A stretch of DNA of 64,000 bases from Angiostrongylus vasorum (GCA_018806985.1 JADANN010000256.1:37501-101500), one strand, 5' to 3'. Counted from the stretch's first letter, positions 22,700 to 35,463 are shown. The notes: generated from the sequence alone by a model not told the origin. Numbers and translations: made by a program.

Positions 22700-25417
22700 C
22701 TACTCCTTGACTGGAGCCTTCTCGGTCTCGAAAGGAGCTGCAAGTCGCACTTCACCACAATCAGCAATTACGACGTCCTCTCTAGGTCGGTCTTCTGGCT
22801 GAAAAAAAAATTACCAAGCTGATTCTTGAAGTAGAGGTTGGGGTGCATAATTAATCATATAGGTCCTATGCGGTACTCATTATTTTCGAGTGTTTCTTTT
22901 GTTGCCAAGAAATTTTTCGTTATATCCTCTACACTGAATTAGTAACTTTAGTTATAATCAGTGTGGTCCGGAAAAAACCTTCTCTCTATACATAAAAATT
23001 TATGCAAAATGGTAACGTGAACAAGACTGTTCACCTAATCGTTGCATGGTCACGTTGCCTTCACAGAGTAACACACAAAGGGCTCCCAGTAAGGAAGTAT
23101 TACTAAGATGGCAGCGCTGAACAGATACGAATGCACGATATTACATGAGATATAAATTCCCTTACATGAGGAGAAGCGTGTAGCGCAGTGGTCTGAGGCG
23201 GCCTACAACGCACATGAGATCGGTCCCTAGCGCCCCCGGCCCACCAAGCCTTCCATCCTTCCAAGGTCGGCAAATTGGTACCAGACTTGTCTAGGATAGC
23301 ACACGCATTCAGTCAGTACTAGCGATGCTTAATGAAGTCCAATGCATGGCATATCCTTCACGGATTGATTAACGCCGAGAACTTTATGCTTTAACTTTTA
23401 TCCTTAGCAGTAGGCCCAAGTGGGTAATTGTCGTCCATGTAGTGCTACAAAGGATGTGTGCATGTGTACACAACTCTTGAAGATTTTTAAAGAAATTTTA
23501 GTCATAAAGAGTAACGAAATGTTGGCGATAACAATGACAGCCCACCATCAGGCGCAGTGCCATGTCTCTGTTTTAGAAAAGTAGACCATAAGAAATAAGT
23601 CATAAATGTGTTCAAATAAAACTGTAAGTAGACAAGGGTGAACCAAACTCAAAAATGAGTAAACGTAGGCAGAAATGCGATGATGTAATGAAATGTGTTA
23701 TACCCACAGTGGTTTCCGTGTTCTCAATCTTGCGAACGACGCTCATCCCTTCAAGAACCTTCCCAAAGACAACGTGACGTCCGTCGAGCCACGATGGTTT
23801 CACCTGAACAAAAAGTATATCACCGATCCTCTGTACCATTGTGCATATCATCTGGATCGCTTTATTAATTCCTCCTTTAAAACATATAAGACTTGAAAGC
23901 CGACAGCTCTCACTCTTGGCGCGAACAGTGGGTCCAGGAACTCAACTGTGATGATGCTTACAAAAGCCTGTCTTCATAAGTGAAACTATGCATCCTCTAC
24001 GAACTTACGGTGCAGATGAAGAACTGAGAACCATTCGAGTCACTGCCAGAGTTGGCCATTGAAACCCACCCAGGTCCATAATGTTGGAGGTCGAAATTTT
24101 CATCGTCGAATCGATCACCATATATCGACTTACCACCTGTACCATCTCCACGAGTGAAATCTCCTCCTGAAGGAAAAAACGAAAAACTATGTAAGAACAT
24201 GGTGTCGAGATTCGGTTGTATTGATGTCGAAGGAACACTGAACACCTAAGCGTATAACAATACCTTGAATCATAAAGTTTTTAATCACTCGATGGAACTT
24301 GCTGCCTTTATATCCAAATCCCTTTGCCCCAGTTGCAAGCTTGTAGAAATTCTCGGCAGTGATCGGAACGACATCGCCGAACAATCCAATAACAATTCGG
24401 CCGGCCTCAAAACGATCAATATTGTTATGTACTGCCCAGCTTTTATTTACTACACACTTTTTTTCCATGGCAGGGAATTACGTGAAGTGCGATCACAAGG
24501 ATCCTGAGATATGAGCAAAACTCGGAACCTCAGGTGAGCTTCCAGCCCGCGACTATCTATCGATATCGCGACAGGGGTAAACTAGCTAATAGAAAGGCAA
24601 AGTAAAGGTCTCAGAGACGCAGTGGATAACATGTGAGCCCTCGGAGAGGGTAATCGCGAGTTCGAAGCATCACCTAGTGATCCCAGTTTTGCTCGCATCA
24701 TAGCATCGTTGTGGTTGCATTTCACGAAACATGAAGACAATTCCGTTAATGTAGAATTTTAAGAAAACTGATAAAAAAGTAACCACAGTGTGCTGTTAGC
24801 AATCACTCGTCAAAGGGAATGATCTGGGGAGAAGAAATCGACATTGAACCCACTTAAGCTGAAGCTGTAGTTGAAATCTCAATGTTTCACTAATCACAGG
24901 ATTGTAGCATTTCTTCTACGGGATACATTTTTGAGGAAGCGTCAACGGCGACAAAAACTGTTAAGGAACCATGGGGGATACTTCAAATATAGTTACGAAA
25001 TGTCAAGACACGTTGCCAAGCTGCCAATGTGTCAAAAATTTTTGCATAGCTATCAATTATGCGTTTCAAAGAAAACTATCGACTAAACTGGCAAATTCCC
25101 CCTCATCGAATCCGTTTTAAAATCCTTTAGTATTACTAAAACCCTTGCTCCAGTGGGCCCAGTCCCAGGATCGAAGGGTACCCTGGGTATTCGAAGCCCC
25201 ACCAAGTAACAATTTAATGGACGAACTAACCGGTCTCCCTCCAATAGTGATGTCGAAGTACACCTGTCTAGTGACTGTGACTGTGTCAGCCGCATGAGAG
25301 ATCTGTAAAAACAAATGTATCACCAGCAAATAATGTGAAAACATAGCGATAAGCCTGAGTCAACAAAACACTCACTGAAATGAAACCGAAGAGGCCTAGA
25401 ACTGCAACCGCAAGCAT
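22700..25417 (-). CDS. secreted/ER cyclophilin (peptidyl-prolyl isomerase), copy 2
   Basis: Same six-exon gene as at 6746-9300: 25417-25376, 25302-25231, 24405-24264, 24166-24009, 23803-23708, 22798-22700. All exon lengths are identical to copy 1 (42, 72, 142, 158, 96, 99 bases) and all junctions are intact, giving about 202 residues. Compared with copy 1 the protein starts MLAV instead of MFAV, has ITAENF for ITVENF, VIKNFM for VIKDFM, and a changed tail ([16 protein letters not shown] versus [16 protein letters not shown]). All catalytic motifs, including [11 protein letters not shown], are unchanged. The ttttcag acceptor 5 bases before the ATG is kept. Both copies therefore look functional; expression differences cannot be judged. 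Confidence 0.93.
23166..23385 (+). repeat. SINE family A copy
   Basis: In cyclophilin copy 2 intron 5; head 'gcgtgtagcgcagtggtctg' retained, with an internal deletion. Its counterpart in copy 1 lacks the head. Confidence 0.75.
23406..23502 (+). pseudogene. decayed copy of the last exon of the small secreted-protein gene
   Basis: Counterpart of 7276-7382, further decayed ('gtgctacaaaggatgtgtg', 'acaactcttgaagattttta'). Confidence 0.6.
24470..24840. repeat. family C SINEs, inverted pair
   Basis: Counterpart of 8335-8745, in intron 2 of cyclophilin copy 2. Confidence 0.6.
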
Positions 25418-25734
25418 ACCCACTGAAAAGGAAACTGAGGAAATAAAAGAAACAAAGCACTCCTACGCATCGGAGTCAAATCAAATAAATCCAAAGATAA
25501 AGGATAGATGGGCCATTCTAGATCGATAGGAACACTAGGAGGCCCAGCTAGATCGAATTCCGTACGAAATGAACGATTTCAAGAGAACTCAAGCGGTGCA
25601 TTGTATTTCTTTAAAACTTTCAACTGAAAAACATAAATCTAGAAAGATTCAGCAGGAAGGCAGAAGAACATAATCAATGGAAAACCACCCGCAGCAGATT
25701 TTGACACGGATACCTCTGGTAGAGCGCCACGCTA

Positions 25735-25975
25735 CCACCACAGGTGCTGCCTGAGGAATGTCGTGTTTACAAATGTCGTAGAATGCTGGTCGAGTCGATT
25801 CCCCCAAGAGTCCTGAGGTAGCTGGGCTGCAGTGTTCCTAGTTGGATTGCAGAGAGTGATTGTTTCCCGGACAAATCCGTTACCAGTTTCTCGACCCTGG
25901 AGGGGTTAGAGGCTTGGTGAGTCTGGAGGTAGATCTAACCATCACGGTGGTAGTGGTGAGCGGCATCACTACTGG
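25735..25975 (-). repeat. SINE family D copy at the right end of copy 2
   Basis: Minus-sense family D. It starts where alignment with copy 1 fades, and copy 1 has its own family D element 150-250 bases beyond the same point. Confidence 0.65.
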
Positions 25976-26333
25976 TGTGCTATCTGTCCCTGACCCGCAC
26001 GTATAAAGTTTAGATGTAAATATAACTTTGACAAAGAAAGTATACAGTGGAACAGCGTTATGATGTATTGTAGATTCCAGTTAGTGATGGTGAACGGGAT
26101 TTCCATGATAACGACCACATCGAAGCAGACTTTTACTTGGAATAAACAATTAGAAAGAGGTGAACAAATGACTTCGATAAGGAAAACGCTGTAGTTTACA
26201 CAAAAGAAGCATGAAATCATGAAGCGGCAGAAACTTTGCTTGGTAGTTGCCGATGTATTGGAAGAACAAAAGCTAGACTTGAAGCTACAGAACGATTATC
26301 ATCGACACGTAATACTCAGTGGTTTAACTCAGT
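25976..26333. other. no gene seen
   Basis: An open frame on the minus strand (25969-26220) has no recognisable product. Confidence 0.35.
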
Positions 26334-26722
26334 TGGTCACTTGGATGGTCCGCCCTAACTAGTTGTGCGGGCCTCAGCAAAATTCCCATTTTTTTTTCGA
26401 GTTTTGCTGGTTTAGCCATTGTGGTTCCCTAGAGTCCCAAGGTCAGCCTGGCCAAAGTCTGCCCCAGGTCGTCACCACCACAGGCAGTCGCAGCTGTGGG
26501 GATCAGAGGAAGATTTGCCACCATGCGACTATTTTTTATACCAGGACGGTGGTGGATCCTAGTATTGGTTTACTCTTAGCTGGGTTTCCTGATGGAAACG
26601 CCGGACTCTTTCCCAGCTTGGGAGGCCCGGCCGGGGTGATGAATCCCTACACTGTACATCGCCGACTGACACCCTGAAACACCTTCCAGCCATGATGAGG
26701 CGATAAACCGTTGAAAGGCGTG
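26334..26722 (+). repeat. family B repeat
   Basis: Full-length-looking copy, 'cacttggatggtccgcccta' to 'gataaaccgttgaaaggcg'. Confidence 0.85.
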
Positions 26723-26815
26723 GTTTAACCATAGACTAATTTATATCATTTGCTATTCACCACAGTATGCACTTCCAATTCAGGTGCAATAGCGTAACTA
26801 TAACTGGGTTCTAAG

Positions 26816-27082
26816 GCCCGTGTGGCGCGGTGGTCGGAGGCACCCTGCAACACACATGGGATCGATCCTAGCGCCTCTGACCCACCAAGCCTTCAATCCC
26901 TCTGGGGTCGGAAAGTTAGTACCATACTAGACTGCGAGGATAGCAGCACTGGCCCGATACATCGGCAGGCAACTGCGAGTCATTATAAAGTCCAAATATG
27001 CATTCAATCACCTCTAACGACGCCTGATGAAGTCGAATGCATGGCGTATCCCTCAGCGATTGATCAACGCCAAGAACTTTGT
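26816..27082 (+). repeat. SINE family A copy
   Basis: Plus-sense, head 'cgtgtggcgcggtggtcgg', tail 'gattgatcaacgccaagaac'. Confidence 0.9.
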
Positions 27083-27089
27083 CCTTTTT

Positions 27090-27690
27090 ATCCGTTTATG
27101 ACACGCTGTCACATAACATAAGGATACTAGGACTTTTTAGATTTGTGTGCGATATCGGCTGCTATCCGAGGACTCTACGGACCTCCGCCATAGAGGGATC
27201 TCACGCCGGCTAGTCGCGAGGGAACATGGCGTGTCCCCTTGTGGGGGGATAGGGTGTTAATCGCGGACCAAAAGTGATCTTTGCTTCCCTTTGACGTAAG
27301 TAGATCCAGTGGACGAACTCCGTTTCTCCTGCGTGGATTTAGCACATACCTTTTGTATTTACGAGAGCGTATTCATGTATGCGTGCGTGGATGTGTTCTC
27401 GTTTATGCGGATTGTACTCTCACGAATCAATTCATCCAAAAACCTGCAATCAAGTGACAGCGAAGTATGTGGAAGGCGGTAGGGGGTCGCCTCAAACAAA
27501 TAATCTCCCCTTTTACTCTGGAAGAGACTGGCAAGCTACCCGTTATTATATACCCATACCACACGTTCAGAGCTCAGCAAGCAAGTGAATTATTTGGTCA
27601 CTGCTGAAGTTAATGGAAGGTCGGTCTTGGGAATAACTGCAAGTACTAAAGTTTATAGATATGAAGGTATAAGAAAAGTGGACAATGAAT
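27090..27690. other. no gene seen
   Basis: Somewhat GC-richer unique sequence. No exon or known repeat recognised. A short stretch at about 27605 resembles 3175-3215 and 44150-44190 ('gttaatagaaagtcgatcct' type), a minor unnamed repeat. Confidence 0.35.
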
Positions 27691-27699
27691 TAATATTAG

Positions 27700-27950
27700 A
27701 CATCCGTAGCATAGTGGTAGTGATGTCGACCATCACTATCACAGTAGTGGCTCAATCCCGACTGGTGCTCACCAAGTCTCTCATCTCTCCGAGTCCGAGA
27801 ATATGGTACAATGCTTGTCTGGGAACGTTTCATTCTCTGCAGTCCACGTGGAAACGTCTTAGCGAGGCTATCTCAGGACACCAAGGAGAATCGACTCGAC
27901 CGGCGTTCAGCGACATTCCGAACCTACACGCGAAAAGTTTGAAGACCTTA
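27700..27950 (+). repeat. SINE family D copy
   Basis: Plus-sense; the head 'cgtagcatagtggtagtgat' resembles a tRNA A-box region, the tail reads 'gaatcgactcgaccggcg'. Confidence 0.65.
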
Positions 27951-28473
27951 GCGGATGAAGGATAAGAAGAAACGAAGAAAAGTTGGGCAATCCCACTCGT
28001 AATGAATGAACAGTTCGAGTCTGCTTCAATAAGAATGGGAAAGAAGCACAGAAAATGAAAGGGTCGTAGAAAGTAGGCATTTGTGGAAGCACAAGTTTTT
28101 TGTGACTATATATACGCTGGTCAGTCAACGACGTGCAATTTAGCACTTGAATCACGACCCGTACATTTAAGTGGGTCAGGGACAAATCATAATATTCCCA
28201 ACCGCTACACGACGTCGAAAATTAGCGATTACAAAACCATGGCTACGTCCTGCTTCTACCTTCTACCAGTCAAATAGATAACTACGTAGAATAGAATCAC
28301 ACCTACTTCTTGGCTTGGACAAGTGAGTATAGCTCAGGAACCACCAAGGCGGAGAAATATTACCAGTGGTTGACTAGATTCCCTAGCCTTTTGTGTTGAA
28401 TACATGAAGTTATGGGTTTAAACGTATCTGTGAAACTCTTCACTCTTTGGTCTTACAAAAAGAAGATAGAAGA

Positions 28474-28743
28474 TAAAGCTCCCGGCATTGATCTATCCCT
28501 GAGGGAAGCGCCACGCATTCCAGTTCACTAAGCATCGTTGGAGGTGATTGAATGCATATCTGGCCTTTACAATGACTCGCGGTGGCCTACCGATGTATCG
28601 AGCCAGTGCTGCTACCCTCCCAGACAAGTCTGGTACTAATTTTCGGACCCCGGAGTGATGGAAAAATGGGTGAGCCTTGGGCATGGAGATCGATCCCATG
28701 TGTTGCAGGGGCGCCTCCGATCGCTGCGATACATGCGCCCCTC
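28474..28743 (-). repeat. SINE family A copy
   Basis: Minus-sense, well preserved. Confidence 0.9.
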
Positions 28744-29449
28744 TAATGCTCCAACCGAATTAGATCTATCATGTACTTTTCGATCCCCCCTAACTTCTTC
28801 TGGATCGCCCCCAACGAACTCCTGCTTTTGAAAAGAAAAACATTGCAGGAGAGTAACTTCGTTCGATTTCTTAGCGGCTTGCTCCCTAGACAGTACTGTC
28901 AGAACATCCTGTACATCCATTCCTTAAGACAGTTCTACAGAGCTGCTGGAAACGGGGAAAGTACAGCAGAAGAAGGACACTGAGCCACGCGACCACCCCC
29001 GAATTCTCTGGGGCTCGTCGATGACCAGGACACTTCAGGGGTCGGCTCCTCGCTAGGAGCAAGTCGACTACTGTATACCCACTGATTTAGTGTAGCGTTT
29101 CCGCAAAAATGCACACTTCCTGGAGTCGAAGAGCTGCCACGTCGAAGTGCTGTTCATTCACTCAACTCTTGGTTTTGCACTGAACAGTAGTATTTTCTGT
29201 ATGTAGTTTCTTATCCTTATAGAGATCTCTCCGCCCAATCCCTTTTTTCCGTGGGATTGAGACTGTTCTGTTTACTGTATACACGCGAGTTTAGGTTCCA
29301 GTGGCTTTTTCGTCCACGTACTCAATTCCGTCTACTTCATGAAGTCCTAGTTTGTTTCAGTTTTTTACTAACATATTACAGGTTGCTGGGGCGCGTCTGT
29401 TCTGTGGGGAGCGTGTCTATTCGAGGGTGTCCGTTTGCGCAGAGGTCTG
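28744..29449. promoter_or_regulatory. upstream region and 5' UTR of the GM130 gene
   Basis: About 700 bases without a supported exon. Two possible acceptors precede the ATG: catattacag at 29381 and gtttgcgcag at 29442, the latter 7 bases from the ATG and fitting a spliced-leader site. Promoter elements are not recognisable. Confidence 0.35.
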
Positions 29450-32400
29450 ATGTCTGAATCACTAAACCGTGCCGATAAACTAGCCATAGCGAAGAAGAAA
29501 GTTAGTTCCTTAGCTCACTTAGGCTTCAAGGTTTTCGCTCCTACGTGGAAATCCCTTCTAACTACATAAAATCGATTTAGCGCCAGCAAAACGAGTTGGT
29601 TTTAGTTTTATTTCGTGTTTTCTTCGATATCCACAAATATTGTTCCAAGTTAATAAGTGATTGCTTGGTTTATGTTAGTATCGTTATTTTTTTTTATGGA
29701 AAACAATGAAATATCTCCTCAGTTAAAAGAATTCGAAGCTCGCCGTCATCGAGAATCCGACCCCTCGCCGGTGCCGAGTGTGGCATCGACGGCCGGTCAG
29801 AATGCAAACAGCGGTCGTTTATCCGTGAACAGCAACCACTCTTATACTGGTTAGTTATGTTTCATTTCTGTTTTCTAAGCAATCTTCAGCATCTTTCAAC
29901 TTGTAGTTTCCCATTGAACATCTTTGACGAATTTTCTATATGCCTGTTTTGGTGTATTTTAATGTAGTGACATAAACTACTTATTCTCTAGACAAACTTT
30001 TCACAAACCTTGGCATTGATTGATCATTCCGTTTTTCATCGATAAGGAGACACGAGGTTGGTACTATAGAATTCATTAGCACACAATAGCTGACGTTCCT
30101 GCGGTTTCGACTTCTTCAGAACCTGGAAAGGTCAAAGGCCGAGTAGATTGCATGTCAGTTTCACCTTTCCAGGCTCTCAAGAAGGCAAAACCACCGAAAC
30201 GTCGGCTGTTGTATGCTAATTAACTCTATAATACCATGTTCGCTTATCTAAGAAAAAAAGAATATACTACTTATATTACTCGACGTAAGCAGTTCAGCTA
30301 GCAACAGTGGACATCCGATATACTGCTCCACTTTGGTCGAAAATGGCGTGGGAGACCAACCTTCTTACCAGGTTTTCAGTACCTCTTTGATGTTCTGGTT
30401 TAGATTTTAGTTTTCACTTCAGATGTTCTTTAACCTGGGCTTCTAGGCGACTGGATTTCAATTATTGTTGTCAATGTTCGCAAACCATTTTCTGGATCTT
30501 ATACTCCACAAGAGACTTCTTGTTCAGAGAACTTTATATAACAGTTTATTACTTAGCAACCAAGAGACGTTATGGAGGACTACGGAACAAGCTGCTCGCC
30601 TCCCGCGTTTTCAGCCGACAACCATCCAGCTAGAAATCTGGTATTGGATCAGACTGGAAGCAGCAACAGCTCACCATCGCCACGCAATTCGGCTGCTACA
30701 AACGGGGCTAGCACTAGTAGATGCCCTTTTTGTGGTAGCATATCACATGTATGTGTTCATTCTAACAGGATTTTTACGTGTTCTTTCCTTTTTTGTCGTT
30801 TTTGTTCAGTTAATGTTTCACCTTTCTATAAGGTGTTTCGATACTCTGGCTGTTTTTTCTATTCGTTGTAATATAGATTTTAGACGTAGATTCTTTAGCT
30901 GAGAAGGAAATTTGAAAGTGCTTTGGTATTGTAGCAATCTGACAATTCCGAAATGGAACGGAATCAACTGCTTCACGAACGCAGCGTTGCTGTAGATGCA
31001 TATGAACATGTTTCTGAACAGTTTGAACAACTGGTACGTCTGTAAGCATCTGCTAAAAACTTCAACGCTTGTCGTCGTCGCAGTGTGTTTTCGAGTGTTC
31101 CTTGGCCGACTTGTGTTCCTTAGATTATTTCTCTTGAGGAGTGATTGCTGATAGCAGCGCTAGGGTAGAATACTGGCTGACAGAAAGGCAAAGCACGGTT
31201 ATGGGTTGATGTAGTGGAAAGCGTGTGACCCACGGATATGGGTAATCGCATGTTCGAAGCCCAAATGGGACTCCGATTTCAGCAAATACGGCATAGTTGT
31301 GTTTTTGTTTCACTTAGTACCTTGCCATGAGAAAAGGATAGGCAATTAATAAAAGTTAAGATTCCTGGGGGATTTGTTAAAATACGATTTCATCTTTGGT
31401 GGAGAGTTCAGTCTATTTCAGAAAGCCCACTATGCACAGCTGCATGCAGCATATTCAAGCTTAAGTAGTAGTGGAGTTCATGTCGATGTCGATAAGCAGA
31501 TTCAGCAACTCCAATCCGTAGGTTCAATGGATAAGTTATTGTTTAGGCTTTGTCACAGAAAGTTAGTGGTTCTTATGTGTGACTGTGTACTAGTGCCAGG
31601 TAGAACGTGAAATGTGTTATAAATACCTCGCTTATTTTTATTTATTTGTTGAGAGTATGTGGTTTCAAAGTAAATATGTAGCGTTTTTCGTTTAGTTACT
31701 TTAAAACAATTTAGGGCTTTTGGAGGAGAAAAATTTAAATGCAAACTTGCTACGGAAGCGATAAAATTCCCATGAGTCATCAATTCCCCGTTGTTTCTCC
31801 TTTATTGTAGAGCACTTAAGTGGCGAAAATTTGCACTTATTGAGCGGCCTTTTCTAGGCACTGGCTGTTCTCGTGGAGGAGAAAACATCTGTGCAGTCTG
31901 AATTGCGTAACACGAAGAACGATCTGGAACAAGAAAGAATCTTAAATGAAAATGTGGGTTTTTTTTTGCCTTTTCAAAGTATTTTTCTAAGTTTGTCGAG
32001 TACAGCTTCACCTTTTCTTTGTATGGGATTCTAAGGACCAGCTGTAATAGAAGTAATATAGTGCATAATGAATGCTTAAATATTGTTTGTTGTATAGCTT
32101 TTTCACTAAGCTTTAGTCGGAACTGGTGACAAATTGTATGTAGAAGCTAATTATTATTCAAAGTTTTAATTTGCTCACATTTAGCTCTCTGCAACTGTCA
32201 AATCTTTACGTGCTGACGAATCGAAGAAACATCAAAAACAGTTGATCGAGTGTGAACATCTTTTGTCTGCGCGCAGTACTGAGCTCGATGACCTCAGAAA
32301 GAGTGAAGCAAACGCACAAGCCCGACTTCTAGCTGTGCAGCAGGAGAGAAGTGAAGCACAAGCCCGTCTTAAAGCTGTTGCTCGTGAAAAAGAGCTGATT

Positions 32401-34482
32401 GCCTCAGAATTGAAGAGTCTTAGAAAGGAGCTTCACATGAAGGAGATCTACTTGAAGCAACTCGTTCCATATGGTTTCGTCAACAATGTTAGCAGTGAAA
32501 GTGCAAGCAGCACATGGAATTGTCGTGTTGACGCTTTGCAAAACCAAGTAACAGTGCTCACTAGTGAAAGAGATAAACTTCTGCTCACCAATGAAGAACT
32601 GAGCAGACATTACGAGATCTGTCGGCTAGAGTTTGTGAGTGCTCGTGAAAAGTTAACAGACGAGCTTTCTGAAGCGGTGTCGGCACGAGATGCAGCTTTG
32701 TCACGTATTAAGGAATTGCAGGACGATGTCTGTGTGTTACAAAAGGAATTGCACGTTAATCGGTCAACATCATCTGCTAATGAAGAACAGTGCGGAGCAA
32801 CAGTTATGAGTTGCACAGATGAAGATATTAATCGTAAAGTGCATGAAGCTGTGGAAAAAACAAATGCAGAGTGGCAAAAAAAATTCGATGAGGAAGGCAA
32901 ACTTGTTGACACTATGATTAAGGAAAAAGATCAATTAATCTTTGAACGTGAGCAGAAACTAAGTGAGGTTGAGATGCATCTAAGACTAATGGGAGAGCGC
33001 TTAGAAGAAGTCCGAACGAATAGCTCAGATATGCTTTTGCTCTCTGAACAGTTACAAAATGAAAAGGCTACTGTATCACGCGCTATAGCTCAGAATCGAG
33101 AGCTTAAGGAGCAGTTGATCGAAACAGAGAGCAGATTTGTGGCACTCACAGAAGAAAAGCTGCAATCTGAACTGGCTCGCCAAACTGCAGAACACCAGGT
33201 GAAGGAACTTTTAGTACTACTTGATAATAAGAACCAAAGAGAATACGGTGTACAGCACGCAAATAATACATGTATGGTTCTGGAGTTTGTATCGCACCCA
33301 TCAGCGTCACTAGAGCCGTCGATTCCAACTGAAGAGTGGGATATCTCAGAACATGGCAATAATGAAAGTGTAACAGAAGCTTCTCGTAAACGTGAACACA
33401 TTTTGGAGACGAGATTAGAAATGGCGAACCAAGAACTAGAGGAAATTCGTGCCGATTTACGTCGTAGTCACACACGGAATGAAGAGATGAACCAGATACT
33501 GAGGCAGAATGCAGAGGATGAGAATCAAAATTCGATTCATGTAGAACTCGGCCAGGCGGTAGCAAGAATACATGAATTAGCGTCTGAGAACCAACAATTA
33601 CGTGAGAGCATTGAGCGAATGGTAGAGGATCGTTCTCATTTTGAAAATTCGTTGCTTGAGAGGTCTGAAACTGTTAACGTTGGGAACTCAGGAGGTATTG
33701 AATTGGAGAACTGTACATCGTCCTGGAATTTAATTAAAAGTCAATCGCACTCAATTGACGGACCAAGCGGTATCGGTAGTGAGAACTGGGCGCGATGCGA
33801 ACTGGAGAAGCGTTTTGCACAAGCCATGCACAGCAATGCAGAACTTCACGAAAAACTAGACACATTGGAACATATCAATTTACAGCTTCAGCTTGAAAAT
33901 GATACAATTGCTGATCACGTGGTATTGTACCAACATCAACGGCGTTTAATTCGAGAGCGTTTACGTGTTAAAGATAAACAGTTGGCAGCAATGGAGGCAG
34001 ACAAGGTGGAGACGCTGAAAAGATGTCAAGAACTACAGAAAGCACTTATGGATGTCCTTGTGCGAAGTGGAGCTTTAAAGGAATATGAAATTTGTAATGG
34101 TAAACACTCGAGTTCGTCCCAGTCACCAACAAAAAGGGTTGGTAGAACCTACAGTCACAGCACAGTAGATGAGTTAAGCGGATATGAGGACGTTATTGTT
34201 AATGGCTCAAACATAGAGATACCTCTCCAATCAGATCTTAATTGTACTGATGAGAATATATCATCTGGAGATGGTCAGAGTAGATCTGCAAGCCCGATGC
34301 AGCATAGTGCAAAATCTGTGCAGAAAGCTCAACGATCGGTAACGCCGTCCTCTGTGTTGGAAACTGATGCAGCCGTGCACAAGATTTTACAGATCATTGC
34401 TGAAATCAGTAAACCACTGCATCCAAGCGCTGTCGACAGGCTGCATTGCACCCAATGCATCGGCAGTCTGCAAACGTTGTAA
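29450..34482 (+). CDS. GOLGA2: GM130 / golgin A2 homologue (cis-Golgi coiled-coil tether)
   Basis: Cis-Golgi matrix golgin that tethers vesicles through p115 and GRASP65. Exons: 29450-29500, 29723-29849, 30615-30748, 30935-31033, 31422-31517, 31858-31953, 32185-34482; all phases fit, about 966 residues (human about 1000). The N-terminus (DKLAIAKKK joined to LKEFEARR) matches the basic p115-binding start of GM130. A Ser/Asn/Pro-rich linker follows to about residue 104, then almost continuous coiled coil. Two stretches are diagnostic: QNRELKEQLIETESRFVAL (about residue 504) and DHVVLYQHQRRLIRERLRVK (about residue 780). The tail after about 880 is Ser-rich and ends IGSLQTL, a hydrophobic end that could serve GRASP binding. 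Exon 3 starts at the ttttcag acceptor at 30614 because only this keeps phase; the longer open frame upstream is rejected. Intron 2 holds a palindromic Penelope-type remnant. Confidence 0.92.
30045..30240. mobile_element. palindromic Penelope-type terminal pair
   Basis: Two arms in opposite orientation: 'acacgaggttggtactatag ...' and its complement ending 'ctctataataccatgttcg'. Each arm contains the GAAAC...CGTC(A/G)GC part of the hammerhead-like motif. Lies in GM130 intron 2. Confidence 0.6.
31130..31350 (+). repeat. SINE family C copy
   Basis: In GM130 intron 4: 'gtgattgctgatagcagcgc' to 'ccatgagaaaaggataggc'. Confidence 0.6.
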
Positions 34483-35460
34483 AAATTTGTACGCACATGT
34501 GCAGCAACGTGGCAATTTATTTTCAAGAAATTTCTTCCCGTTGCTTGTGGTGTAAATCTGTGTTAATAGTTTAGCCTGTGTTATGTAGAAACATCGTTCC
34601 TTCCCTCATACCAAGATTTTTCACATTCTTTCCATGTATTCTATGACATCCACATCGATGTATTCAATGCATGTTTGAATTATGAAGTCATTTGACCATT
34701 TTTTAGTTTAAGTCCCTTCTTGTCTTTTTTATAACATTTCACTGATCGAGCTTCTTAGCTGTGGTTCTAAGAATTCCGCTCGTTCTTGTTAAATGTATTC
34801 AGAAAAGATTTTTGAACTGTTTCATTTCTAGGGATGTTTCGATTTCTTCCACTCACGGTTTCTGTAGTTTTTTGTCAAGGCACATCTTTTGCTAAAAAGA
34901 ATGGATTGCGGCACCTTCGTTATTTCGGGACGTGTAGCATTGGTTATGGTCACTATAGTACGACAGCATGACAGTGTTCCAAATTTGGGGAGAGAGATAT
35001 AGGTATATTTCCATGCGGAATAGAATTATTTTCACATCTTCTGTCTTCAAAATAAACATAATATAAGCTCTGTTTATGTTCTTTTTGGCATGTGGTTAAC
35101 CCAGTATCTATACAGTGTTGATTCACTGCACCGCTTTTTCTTAAGAAGGCCTCACTTTGGTTTTGAAATCCCTTGTTTATTTTTCGCAGAGTTGTTGTCT
35201 TTCGTCATAGCAAAGAAACAGCGGTTTCTTATGATGATCTGAAGATAATTCATCCATTAGCTGAAGATCATTTTTGTGAGTATTTCACCACTTTGTTGAT
35301 GCCTTAGTTTTTATTTCGTTCATTTCTGTTACTTGGCTTGTGAGTTTTGCCAGGTGTTTAATATGTAGTGCTTCCACTCTTCTTTTCTTTGCGGTAACTA
35401 GCTTCTATCGACACCATTTGGATTAAGCAGTAGTGGTAGTAACAACAAAAGGACATAAAG
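34483..35460 (+). other. GM130 3' UTR and possible extra exons
   Basis: An AATAAA at 35051-35056 is a plausible polyadenylation signal. 35192-35278 looks like an exon (ttttcgcag acceptor, gtgagt donor, one open frame reading FRHSKETAVSYDDLKIIHPL), and 34904-35000 has a short open frame (MDCGTFVISGRVALVMVTIV). Neither joins in phase to GM130 or to the TMEM229 gene, and I do not recognise them. Confidence 0.3.
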
Positions 35461-35463
35461 GAT

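Larger units (their letters stand above)
16500..25735. repeat. segmental duplication, copy 2
   Basis: Partner of 640-9640, same orientation. Specific to this copy are a 52-bp intron-like block at 17621-17672, a longer SINE at 23166-23385, and about 60 extra bases near 22335-22395. Confidence 0.95.

Noticed and set aside
30465..30902. 145-codon open frame overlapping GM130 exon 3
   Set aside because: Wrong frame for joining exon 2 and exon 4; the ttttcag acceptor at 30614 gives a consistent GM130 model instead.
33146..33565. 139-codon minus-strand open frame
   Set aside because: Antisense shadow of the GM130 coiled-coil exon.
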